Shown one piece after another: positions 5,424-11,559 of a stretch of DNA of 19,860 bases (position 1 is its first letter; every line of letters starts with the position of its first letter). The stretch is from Anaerolineales bacterium (lineage in GTDB: Bacteria; Chloroflexota; Anaerolineae; 4572-78; NAK82): positions 1 to 19,860 of the forward strand of contig JAHELX010000039.1 in the NCBI GenBank assembly GCA_024643945.1, in the 5' to 3' direction. The notes below the pieces were generated by a model. That model did no database searches. It had not been told where the DNA came from and worked only from the letters and a program-made list of their open reading frames with translations. The position numbers were made by a program, and so were the translations under genes.

Positions 5424-7484
5424 TTGCAGTCTACAGCGATGACGCTGTCGAAGAACAAAGGACAAACGCTGGCGCGGCGCATCAGGCGCTGGCTCGACCG
5501 CTGGCAGCCGCCCGAGACAGGGGTTCTCGTCGCCACCGCTCTCATTGTGGGCCTGGGAGGTGGCCTGGGGGCAGTTGTCTTCCGGTGGTTGATTAACGGT
5601 TTTACACACTTTTTTTTCGACGTGATGCAGGGTTGGCTCTCGTTTATGGGGCCGGTCTACGTGGTGGTTGTGCCGGCCATTGGCGGCCTATTCGTGGGTC
5701 CTATGATTTACTTCTTGGCTCGCGAGGCCAAAGGCCATGGTGTACCCGAGGTGATGGAAGCCATCGCCTTGCGAGGCGGGCGGATTCGCCCGATTGTGGT
5801 GGTGGTCAAATCACTGGCCTCGTCTCTATGTATTGGCAGTGGGGGCTCGGTGGGTCGCGAAGGGCCTATCGTGCAGATTGGGTCAGCCCTGGGCTCTACC
5901 TTGGGGCAATTGCTCAAACTTTCGGACGAACGGATCCGCAATTTAGTGGCCTGTGGGGCCGCGGCGGGCATCGCGGCGACGTTCAATGCCCCTATCGCTG
6001 GCGTCATTTTCGCCTTGGAGATCATCCTGGGTGAATTCAGCGTGAGTTATTTTTCCACAGTAGTCATCTCGTCGGTGACGGCCAGTGTCGTCGGCCGGGT
6101 TGCTTTTGGCGACATCCCCGCTTTTGTTACTCCCCCTTATTCGCTGATCAGCCCTTGGGAACTGCCCCTGTATGTGTTGTTGGGGGGGCTGGCGGGCCTG
6201 GTGGCATTCGTCTTCGTGTGGGCCCTGTATCGGTTCGAAGACGTGTTCGACGCCTGGAGATTCCCCGAATATGCCAAGCCGGCAGTGGGCGGGTTATTGG
6301 TGGGAGCGGTCGGCTTCTATTTCCCCCACGTGTTTGGCGTAGGATACCCAGCGATTGGAGATGCCCTGCTAGACAACTTGATGTTAGGCACTATGGCCTT
6401 GCTAGTCGTGGCAAAAGTCCTGGCTACGTCTTTGACAATCGGCTCAGGAGGGTCGGGCGGCGTGTTTGCTCCTTCTCTCTTCGTTGGCGCCATGGCGGGA
6501 GGCGCATTCGGCACCGTGGTTCATCAATTGTTACCCAACGTCACGGCTGCGCCGGGGGCCTATGCGCTGGTGGGAATGTCCGCTGTTTTCGCCGGAGCCG
6601 CCCACGCGCCTATCACAGCCATCATTATTCTGTTTGAGATGACCAATGACTATCGGATCATCTTGCCATTAATGTTGGCAACGGTGGTCAGCACCTTGCT
6701 GTCGCAGAGGCTGCGTCGAGAAAATATCTACAGCCTCAAGTTGTCCCGGCGCGGGGTGCGTTTGCAGCAAGGACGTGACGTTGACATTATGCAGGGCGTC
6801 CTGGTGGGCGAAGCGATGACCATCAATGTAGACACAGTAAACGCCGACTTGCCCCTGGTTGATTTGGACCGCATGTTTCATGAGACACACCATCACGGAT
6901 TCCCGGTGCTTGATAGCAGTGGGAGACTCTTTGGAGTGGTGACCATCCAGGACCTGGAACGGGCCAGGGAACGAGGACCCATCGAAGGGATGACCGTGCG
7001 CGACATTGCCACCCGTTCGGTGCTGACAGCCTATCCCGACGAGCCGGTGTGGGCTGCCCTGCGCCGACTGGGCACGCGCGACGTTGGGCGACTACCTGTG
7101 GTAGATCGGCAGAACCCCCAGCGATTGGTGGGGATCATCCGTCGTCACGACATTGTGCGTGCTTACAAAGTGGGCATTCGACGCAAGCTCGAGATGCAGG
7201 CCCGGACTGAGCAATTCCGACTGGGCAAACTAGTCGACACCGAGTTCATTGAGATCGAGGTACCGCTTCAATCCCCGGCAGCGCATCAAGCCGTCAAGGA
7301 GTTGCCCTTGCCCCAAGGGTGCGTGCTGGTTTCGATTTTGCGAGACAATCGAGTCCTCATCCCGCATGGCGACACGCACCTGGTGCCGGGTGATCGGCTG
7401 ACGGCTCTGGTGAACCTGGAGTGCGCGCCGGAATTCCGGCGGGTTTTTCACCCGGCAACTGTTCAGGAACGATTGGCGAAGTGA
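5424..7484 (+). CDS. ClC-family chloride transporter/channel with CBS pair and TrkA-C-like domain
   Basis: 686 residues from TTG at 5424, with GGAGG 6 nt upstream; the nearer ATG at 5419 is out of frame. The membrane core (about residues 30-420) has GHGVPEV (104-110, where many ClCs have GSGIPE), the gating-glutamate motif GREGPIVQ (E146), NAPIAGVIFALEII (188-201) and GSGGSGGVFAPSLF. Two CBS domains follow (about 450-570), then a C-terminal region (about 595-675) resembling a TrkA-C/RCK_C ligand domain. ClC proteins move Cl- across the membrane as channels or as H+/Cl- antiporters. By motif alignment, the inner proton glutamate of E. coli ClC (E203) is replaced by isoleucine (I200), while the preceding Glu (E202) is kept as E199. 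That argues against standard antiport, though some families use other proton routes. The GT gene converges from the right. Confidence 0.93.
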   Translation: MQSTAMTLSKNKGQTLARRIRRWLDRWQPPETGVLVATALIVGLGGGLGAVVFRWLINGFTHFFFDVMQGWLSFMGPVYVVVVPAIGGLFVGPMIYFLAREAKGHGVPEVMEAIALRGGRIRPIVVVVKSLASSLCIGSGGSVGREGPIVQIGSALGSTLGQLLKLSDERIRNLVACGAAAGIAATFNAPIAGVIFALEIILGEFSVSYFSTVVISSVTASVVGRVAFGDIPAFVTPPYSLISPWELPLYVLLGGLAGLVAFVFVWALYRFEDVFDAWRFPEYAKPAVGGLLVGAVGFYFPHVFGVGYPAIGDALLDNLMLGTMALLVVAKVLATSLTIGSGGSGGVFAPSLFVGAMAGGAFGTVVHQLLPNVTAAPGAYALVGMSAVFAGAAHAPITAIIILFEMTNDYRIILPLMLATVVSTLLSQRLRRENIYSLKLSRRGVRLQQGRDVDIMQGVLVGEAMTINVDTVNADLPLVDLDRMFHETHHHGFPVLDSSGRLFGVVTIQDLERARERGPIEGMTVRDIATRSVLTAYPDEPVWAALRRLGTRDVGRLPVVDRQNPQRLVGIIRRHDIVRAYKVGIRRKLEMQARTEQFRLGKLVDTEFIEIEVPLQSPAAHQAVKELPLPQGCVLVSILRDNRVLIPHGDTHLVPGDRLTALVNLECAPEFRRVFHPATVQERLAK

Positions 7485-7500
7485 CTTAAGCCCAGCCCGT

Positions 7501-7518
7501 CCTGGCCGCCGGGCCAGG
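7501..7518. terminator. Hairpin between convergent genes
   Basis: A perfect 7-bp stem CCTGGCC/GGCCAGG with a GCCG loop lies in the 66-bp gap between the ClC stop (7484) and the stop of the convergent glycosyltransferase (7551). No strong T-run follows on either strand, so it is a possible bidirectional terminator only. Confidence 0.4.
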
Positions 7519-7550
7519 GGATGAGGTTTCAAAATTAACCTTACAGTGTA

Positions 7551-8765
7551 CTAGAGGCGCCGCCGGATCAGCCGTAAAGCTCTGGCGAGGGCTGGGCGAG
7601 TGCCAGTTGAAGGGGGGATGGAGTGGCTTACCTGCTTCTCCAACAGCAAGTGGCGCAATTGCCGGGCGATAGTCAATGTGGCCTCAGGGCGGGCCAGCGC
7701 GGCGGCGTTGGCGGCCATCTGCTTTAGCGTATCGTTGTCGGGTTGTAGCCAATCCCGGATGAGGGAGGCGATCTCGGCTGGCTCTGGCGCATAGGCTCCT
7801 GCCTGGTGCTCCAGCACGTAGCCCACGTTACCCTCTTCCTGACCCGGGACGAAGCTGGAGATGATTACCGGCAAGCCAGCGATGAATGCCTCGCTAATAG
7901 TGCCCGGTCCGGCTTTGGTGACGAGTACGTCACTGGCGCCCATCAACTCCGGCATATTGCTCACGAAGCCGCAAACGTGAGTGGGGATCTCCCACGGGGT
8001 GGCCTCAAGCTTTTGCTTCAGGGCGGTGTTGCGCCCGGCAACGACGATCAGTTGGGCGTCGGGTACGCCGCTGGCGATGGCACGGGCGGTCTCGTACACG
8101 GGGCCCATCCCCTCTCCACCGCCGGCGACCAGCACGGCTGGTCGGTCCAGGTTCAGACCCAACTTGCCCCGCAGATAGAGCTTTTCCCCAACCCCTGCCG
8201 CAAACTTGAGGCCCACGGGTTGCCCGGCCACTTTCACCCGGTCAGGGGGCATGCCGTAGCGCAAGGCACGCTTCTGGACGGCTTCGGTCGGGACTATGCA
8301 ACAATCTGCCTCACGGCAGAACCAGGCAGGATGCGCCCTCACCAGATCAGTGACGACGATAGCGTAGGGTATGTCGCTCTTGATCGCTTTGCGCAACACC
8401 CGAAAAGGAACGTGATTCATAATGGGATGGACGGTGACCACCAGGTCGGGCGCTTCGGTGCGGAACATCTTAACCATCGAATGGCGGACCAGGGGGGTAG
8501 CAATTCGCGACAGGATCTGAATCGGCCAGGTCTTGTCGTCGGTGCGCCATATCGCATTCCACAGCCAAAGCCCGTCCCCGACCAGCCAGGGATAGGTATT
8601 ACCTATTTCGCTGAGCGGCCAGGGTGAGTGATCTTTCCAGGCATCCACGATGCGCACATTTAGCTCATTGGCATAAAGGTGCGTGATCCCTTCGGCAATG
8701 GCTTCGGCCGAGGCCCGGTGTCCGCCGCCAGTGTCTGACATGAGAATCAGAATCTTTTTTCGCAT
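7551..8765 (-). CDS. MGDG synthase/UgtP-like GT-B glycosyltransferase
   Basis: 404 residues from ATG at 8765. The N-terminal domain opens with ILILMSDTGGGHRASAEAI (residues 5-23), the hallmark of the monogalactosyldiacylglycerol synthase and processive diacylglycerol glucosyltransferase group. The GT28-type C-terminal domain has VAGGGEGMGP (213-222), VTKAGPGTISEA (282-293) and PGQEEGN (307-313), which bind the nucleotide sugar and acceptor head. The enzyme is expected to add sugar to diacylglycerol at the inner membrane face. Donor sugar and number of sugars added cannot be read from sequence. SD is weak (AGGT). It is followed by convergent ClC and preceded by DUF951 on the same strand, 96 nt away. 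That 96-bp gap shows no clear feature. Confidence 0.9.
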   Translation of the reverse strand: MRKKILILMSDTGGGHRASAEAIAEGITHLYANELNVRIVDAWKDHSPWPLSEIGNTYPWLVGDGLWLWNAIWRTDDKTWPIQILSRIATPLVRHSMVKMFRTEAPDLVVTVHPIMNHVPFRVLRKAIKSDIPYAIVVTDLVRAHPAWFCREADCCIVPTEAVQKRALRYGMPPDRVKVAGQPVGLKFAAGVGEKLYLRGKLGLNLDRPAVLVAGGGEGMGPVYETARAIASGVPDAQLIVVAGRNTALKQKLEATPWEIPTHVCGFVSNMPELMGASDVLVTKAGPGTISEAFIAGLPVIISSFVPGQEEGNVGYVLEHQAGAYAPEPAEIASLIRDWLQPDNDTLKQMAANAAALARPEATLTIARQLRHLLLEKQVSHSIPPSTGTRPALARALRLIRRRL

Positions 8766-8861
8766 ACCTGCTACACCTGGCTGATAAACACCAGCGGTTA
8801 ACAGCCAGTCATCAGGCCATTGGCTGGTGACAGTAAGTCATCCTTGCGAATGGCTAGACTG

Positions 8862-9116
8862 TTATCGGTCGTCGGCTGTTGGTGGTCCTCGCTGGATGAT
8901 GGTCTTGGCGCGCCTGGCAAATTGGCTGCGCGGCATCAACACTTTGCGCCCACAGGTCAGGCAGCGCACACCGATGTCGGTGCCCAGCCGGACCACGCGC
9001 CACTCATAGCCACCGCACGGATGCGGCTTGCGCATTCGCACCACATCGTCGAGACGGATGTCAGTGGGGTCAATCACAATGGACGCTGCTCCAGTTGTCC
9101 CCAGCGGGAAAAGCAT
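8862..9116 (-). CDS. DUF951 family small protein
   Basis: 84 residues as drawn. The core [23 protein letters not shown]...[19 protein letters not shown] matches the DUF951 family of small single-domain proteins (usually about 65 residues), with cysteines C34, C52 and C55 that could bind a metal. The function is unknown; in Firmicutes these genes often sit near GTPases such as YchF. The ATG at 9116 has no SD and would be only about 5 nt from the start of transcription predicted from TATAAT at 9133-9128. GTG at 9077, with GGAG 11 nt upstream, gives about 71 residues, closer to the family length, and may be the true start. Its upstream edge lies about 30 bp from the inverted TIR elements. Confidence 0.85.
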   Translation of the reverse strand: MLFPLGTTGAASIVIDPTDIRLDDVVRMRKPHPCGGYEWRVVRLGTDIGVRCLTCGRKVLMPRSQFARRAKTIIQRGPPTADDR

Positions 9117-9127
9117 GAGGCATCGAC

Positions 9128-9133
9128 ATTATA
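9128..9133 (-). promoter_or_regulatory. Candidate -10 box for the DUF951 gene
   Basis: A perfect TATAAT on the minus strand, but no good -35 at 16-18 bp. If used, transcription starts near 9121, which favours the GTG start at 9077 over ATG 9116. Confidence 0.4.
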
Positions 9134-9162
9134 GCATAAGCAGTGTATCGTGGCTACTTTGT

Positions 9163-9268
9163 ACTTGTCCAATAATATAATACCCGCGCGTTGGGTATAA
9201 CTTTGCATTTTAGTAGGCAAATCAGGCGTAAACTGATTGCAAAAGTACTAAGTCATTTCTGGACAAGT
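9163..9268 (+). mobile_element. MITE-like element, copy A, with 9-bp TIRs
   Basis: 106 bp bounded by exact inverted ends ACTTGTCCA (9163-9171) and TGGACAAGT (9260-9268). No coding capacity. It matches copy B (9402-9484, opposite orientation) almost base for base across the body, including the stretch from GGCAAATCAGGCG through AAAAGTACTAAG. The difference is about 22 extra bp in copy A (about 9175-9198) that form their own small hairpin (ATACCCGC...GGGTAT). No transposase is nearby and the parent family is not identified. No target duplication is evident. Confidence 0.8.
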
Positions 9269-9283
9269 GCTTTGCAGGTGGGG

Positions 9284-9352
9284 TTTCGATTTTTTTAGTC
9301 CTTGTGGTATAATAAATTTGCGCAGCCCCGGCTGTAGCATCGCGTCGGGGCT
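9284..9352 (+). promoter_or_regulatory. Candidate promoter and hairpin inside the inverted element pair
   Basis: The segment between the two elements holds TATAAT at 9308-9313 with a poor -35 (TTCGAT at 9285-9290, 17 bp spacing). A 7-bp GC-rich hairpin follows right after the predicted start: AGCCCCG (9324-9330) with CGGGGCT (9346-9352), 15-nt loop, then ATTTTG. It is the only plausible promoter found upstream of the M50 gene, whose leader would then include all of copy B. The hairpin could attenuate transcription or protect the 5' end. Confidence 0.4.
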
Positions 9353-9401
9353 ATTTTGACGAGAAGACGATTAGTTACACCCGAGTGCGGGTATTATTAG
9401 C

Positions 9402-9484
9402 ACTTGTCCAGAAATGACTTAGTACTTTTGCAATCAGTTTACGCCTGATTTGCCGATTAAAGTGCAAAGTTATTATTGGACAAG
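9402..9484 (-). mobile_element. MITE-like element, copy B, inverted relative to copy A
   Basis: About 83 bp, from ACTTGTCCA (9402-9410) to TGGACAAG (9477-9484), the reverse complement of copy A without its 22-bp insertion. Homology with copy A continues a few bases past the TIR on the inner side (GGACAAGTGCT). The element ends 5 bp before the SD of the M50 protease gene, so it forms most of that gene's 5' untranslated region. With copy A it makes an inverted pair separated by about 130 bp that could fold into a long hairpin. Confidence 0.8.
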
Positions 9485-9502
9485 CACTTAGGAGAAACGA
9501 TT

Positions 9503-10147
9503 TTGCTTGGTTTACCGACACTGGCTACCCTTATCTCACGGGCGGTGGCGCTGGTTATCGCATTTAGTATTCACGAATTTTCCCACGCCTGGACAGCTTC
9601 CAAGTTAGGTGACTCGACGGCCAAATATATGGGACGGCTCACGCTCAACCCGCGGGCGCACCTCGACGTGCTGGGCACGATTATGGTGTTTATCGCCGGC
9701 TTTGGTTGGGCCAAGCCCGTGCCTGTCAATCCCCGCAACCTGCGTTACGGGCCGACAGGCGGCATGGCGCTCGTGGCTGCTGCTGGCCCTCTTTCCAACC
9801 TGGCTTTGGCCGTGGTCTTCGCAGGCATCTGGCGGCTGGTTGCTCCCAGCCTTCTTGCGTTGGGGTATGGTGGCCGGCTCATCCCCACGCCGATTGATCT
9901 GCTGTGGGAATTGATCACTCTCAATCTGGTATTGATGATTTTTAACCTCATTCCTCTGGCTCCCCTGGATGGGTTCAGTGTGTTACGCGGAGTGCTCCCC
10001 CGCCAGTGGGCGTACCAGGTGGAACGGCTTCAGCCCTATGGGCCTATAGTTCTGTTCGGTTTGCTGATGTTGAGTTACATCGGATTGCCCGTTTTTTCAG
10101 TTCTGTGGTGGCCCACTCAAGCCCTGCGGGGGATGTTGGTGGGATAA
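9503..10147 (+). CDS. Site-2 protease family (M50) membrane metalloprotease
   Basis: About 214 residues. It has the zinc motif HEFSH (residues 24-28) in the first membrane segment, then NPRAHLDVLGT, GWAKPVPVNP and the second metal/active-site motif NLIPLAPLDGFSVL near the C-terminus. This matches the compact M50B-type proteases without PDZ domains that cleave membrane proteins inside the bilayer. I chose TTG at 9503 because AGGAG (9490-9494) lies 8 nt upstream. The frame stays open to a TTG at 9476, but that would be translated from the TIR of the upstream element. The TyrA-like gene follows after 84 bp. The substrate is unknown. Homologues are common in Chloroflexota and Firmicutes (general knowledge). 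Confidence 0.9.
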   Translation: MLGLPTLATLISRAVALVIAFSIHEFSHAWTASKLGDSTAKYMGRLTLNPRAHLDVLGTIMVFIAGFGWAKPVPVNPRNLRYGPTGGMALVAAAGPLSNLALAVVFAGIWRLVAPSLLALGYGGRLIPTPIDLLWELITLNLVLMIFNLIPLAPLDGFSVLRGVLPRQWAYQVERLQPYGPIVLFGLLMLSYIGLPVFSVLWWPTQALRGMLVG

Positions 10148-10178
10148 TGCCTACCTCCCACGGCTGGTAGATTAGATG

Positions 10179-10210
10179 ATCGGCTGCTGCGCACGTTGCA
10201 GGCAGCCGAT
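10179..10210 (+). other. Hairpin between the M50 and TyrA-like genes
   Basis: ATCGGCTGC (10179-10187) is exactly complementary to GCAGCCGAT (10202-10210), a 9-bp stem. No T-run follows, and the SD of the next gene (AGGAG) is 11 nt downstream. It may affect mRNA stability or translation start of the next gene rather than end transcription. Confidence 0.4.
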
Positions 10211-10231
10211 GACGAAAACTAGGAGAAAATT

Positions 10232-11191
10232 GTGCCAGAGAAAACACAAATCACCATTGTAGGCACTGGTTGCATCGGTACTTCGATCGGGTTGGCGCTT
10301 CACCAGGCAGATCAGCCTCTCTACATCGTGGGCCATGACAAAGAGTCAAAACATGCGGCCGCTGCCCAGCGTATGCAAGCTGTTGACAAAACTGACTGGA
10401 ATCTGATCGGCGCCTGTGAGAACGCCGACCTGGTCATCCTTGCCATCCCTTTGAATGGGATTGAGGAGACACTTCGGGCGCTGGCCCCCTATCTCAAAGA
10501 GGGAAGCGTCGTTACCGACACGGCCAGTTTGAAGGAGCAGGTACTCCAGTGGTCGCAGGACCTGTTGCCCGAAACGGTGAATTTCATCGGCGGCAACCCG
10601 GTAGTGACCTCGACCGGCTCAGGACCCGATGCGGCCGAGGCCGACCTCTTTCGGGATAACCTGTACTGTATCACTCCCGCCTCCGACGCTCATCCTGATG
10701 CGGTCGGCCTGGTCTCCAACCTGGTTACATTGATGGGCGGGCGTCCCTATTACCTGGATGCAGCCGAGCACGATGGTCTGATAGCCGGTGTAGAGCACTT
10801 ACCGCTGGCACTGGCGTTGGCTTTGACCAATGGCACGATGTATGAGGCTGGCTGGAACGAAATGCAGAAGCTGGCTGGAGGGAGCTACGAGCGAATCAGC
10901 GCTCTCATCGGAGAAGACCCGGATGCGTTAAGCAGCTTATTGCTATCCAACAGGCGCAATCTGGCGCGCTGGCTCGACGCTTACATGGTTGTCCTGGAGG
11001 AAGTGCGTGACTTAATTGCCAATGGGGAACCTGAGCCTCTGGCCCAATCCATCGATCGAGCACTGACCGCCCGGCATCAATGGCTTCGGGATCGGGGCAA
11101 CAGGTTCGCTGAGGTCAGGCCTGCCGCCGAGGTAGAGCGAGGCAGCTTTATGCGCCAGTTGCTCATTGGGGGAGGGCGCCGCCGCTCGTGA
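10232..11191 (+). CDS. TyrA-like (prephenate/arogenate dehydrogenase family) protein with altered active site
   Basis: 319 residues from GTG at 10232, with AGGAGA upstream. The Rossmann start IVGTGCIGTSIG has GxGxxG at residues 11-16. The layout follows the TyrA family: VILAIPLNGI, SVVTDTASLKE, then a C-terminal helical domain with HDGLIAGVEHLPLALALAL (H180, H189). The position of the catalytic His in the GGHPM motif of prephenate dehydrogenases is Asn here (GGNPVV, N122), and the usual FRDxTR arginine region reads GSYERIS. The protein is therefore probably a family member with a different substrate or a non-standard mechanism. It overlaps the next gene by 4 nt (GTGA), so the two are likely cotranscribed. 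I leave the symbol blank because tyrosine synthesis is not supported. Confidence 0.85.
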   Translation: MPEKTQITIVGTGCIGTSIGLALHQADQPLYIVGHDKESKHAAAAQRMQAVDKTDWNLIGACENADLVILAIPLNGIEETLRALAPYLKEGSVVTDTASLKEQVLQWSQDLLPETVNFIGGNPVVTSTGSGPDAAEADLFRDNLYCITPASDAHPDAVGLVSNLVTLMGGRPYYLDAAEHDGLIAGVEHLPLALALALTNGTMYEAGWNEMQKLAGGSYERISALIGEDPDALSSLLLSNRRNLARWLDAYMVVLEEVRDLIANGEPEPLAQSIDRALTARHQWLRDRGNRFAEVRPAAEVERGSFMRQLLIGGGRRRS

Positions 11192-11466
11192 CCTTTGTGT
11201 ATATCCTGCAATGTGCCGATGGCAGCTACTACACTGGTTGGACTACGGATCTGGAGCGGCGCGTGGCTGCCCACAATGCAGGAAGGGGCGGGCGCTATAC
11301 TCGTTCGCGCCGCCCGGTGAAGTTGGTATACTGGGAAGAGCATCCTGACCGGCGCAGCGCGCAGCAGCGCGAATTGGCGCTGAAGCGGCTGCCACGGGCG
11401 CGGAAGCTGGCCTTGATAACTGGTGCTCTGTCAAAGCTAACCCATAGGTCCCCTTTGGGGAAGTGA
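11188..11466 (+). CDS. GIY-YIG nuclease domain protein (UPF0213/YhbQ-like)
   Basis: 92 residues from GTG at 11188, overlapping the stop of the TyrA-like gene by 4 nt. The small single-domain GIY-YIG fold is clear: VYILQCADGSYYTGWT gives the GIY/YIG pair as VYI and YTG, followed by DLERRVAAHNAGRGGRYTRSR and QRELALKRLP with the catalytic-type Arg and Glu. YhbQ-like proteins bind or cleave DNA, but their cellular role is poorly defined. The last residues (THRSPLGK) are encoded by a 15-bp motif shared with the repeat region at 4436-4450, so the natural C-terminus may have been replaced by a dispersed repeat. Confidence 0.88.
   Translation: MTFVYILQCADGSYYTGWTTDLERRVAAHNAGRGGRYTRSRRPVKLVYWEEHPDRRSAQQRELALKRLPRARKLALITGALSKLTHRSPLGK
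11440..11454 (-). repeat. 15-bp copy of the repeat motif found at 4436-4450
   Basis: AGGGGACCTATGGGT on the minus strand, identical to 4436-4450 on the plus strand. It lies within the last codons of the GIY-YIG gene. Confidence 0.6.
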
Positions 11467-11503
11467 CGGGTAATCTTGGCTTCCATAGCGCTCGTTCTTA
11501 CCC

Positions 11504-11540
11504 TTCAAATCACCCTTGACAGAGTACTGGCTTCAAATCA
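11504..11540 (+). promoter_or_regulatory. Direct repeat TTCAAATCA flanking a TTGACA box
   Basis: TTCAAATCA occurs at 11504-11512 and 11532-11540, starting 28 bp apart, with TTGACA at 11516-11521 between them. No clear -10 lies 16-18 bp downstream. This could be a promoter with paired operator sites for the GT4 gene starting at 11560, but the case is weak. Confidence 0.25.
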
Positions 11541-11559
11541 GCAAATTAGGTAACTACTT

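Noticed and set aside
7806..8627. 273-codon plus-strand frame
   Set aside because: Antisense to the MGDG-synthase-like gene, no recognisable motifs and no SD.
9476..9502. Upstream TTG start of the M50 protease
   Set aside because: It lies in the terminal inverted repeat of copy B with no SD. AGGAG at 9490-9494 fits the TTG at 9503.
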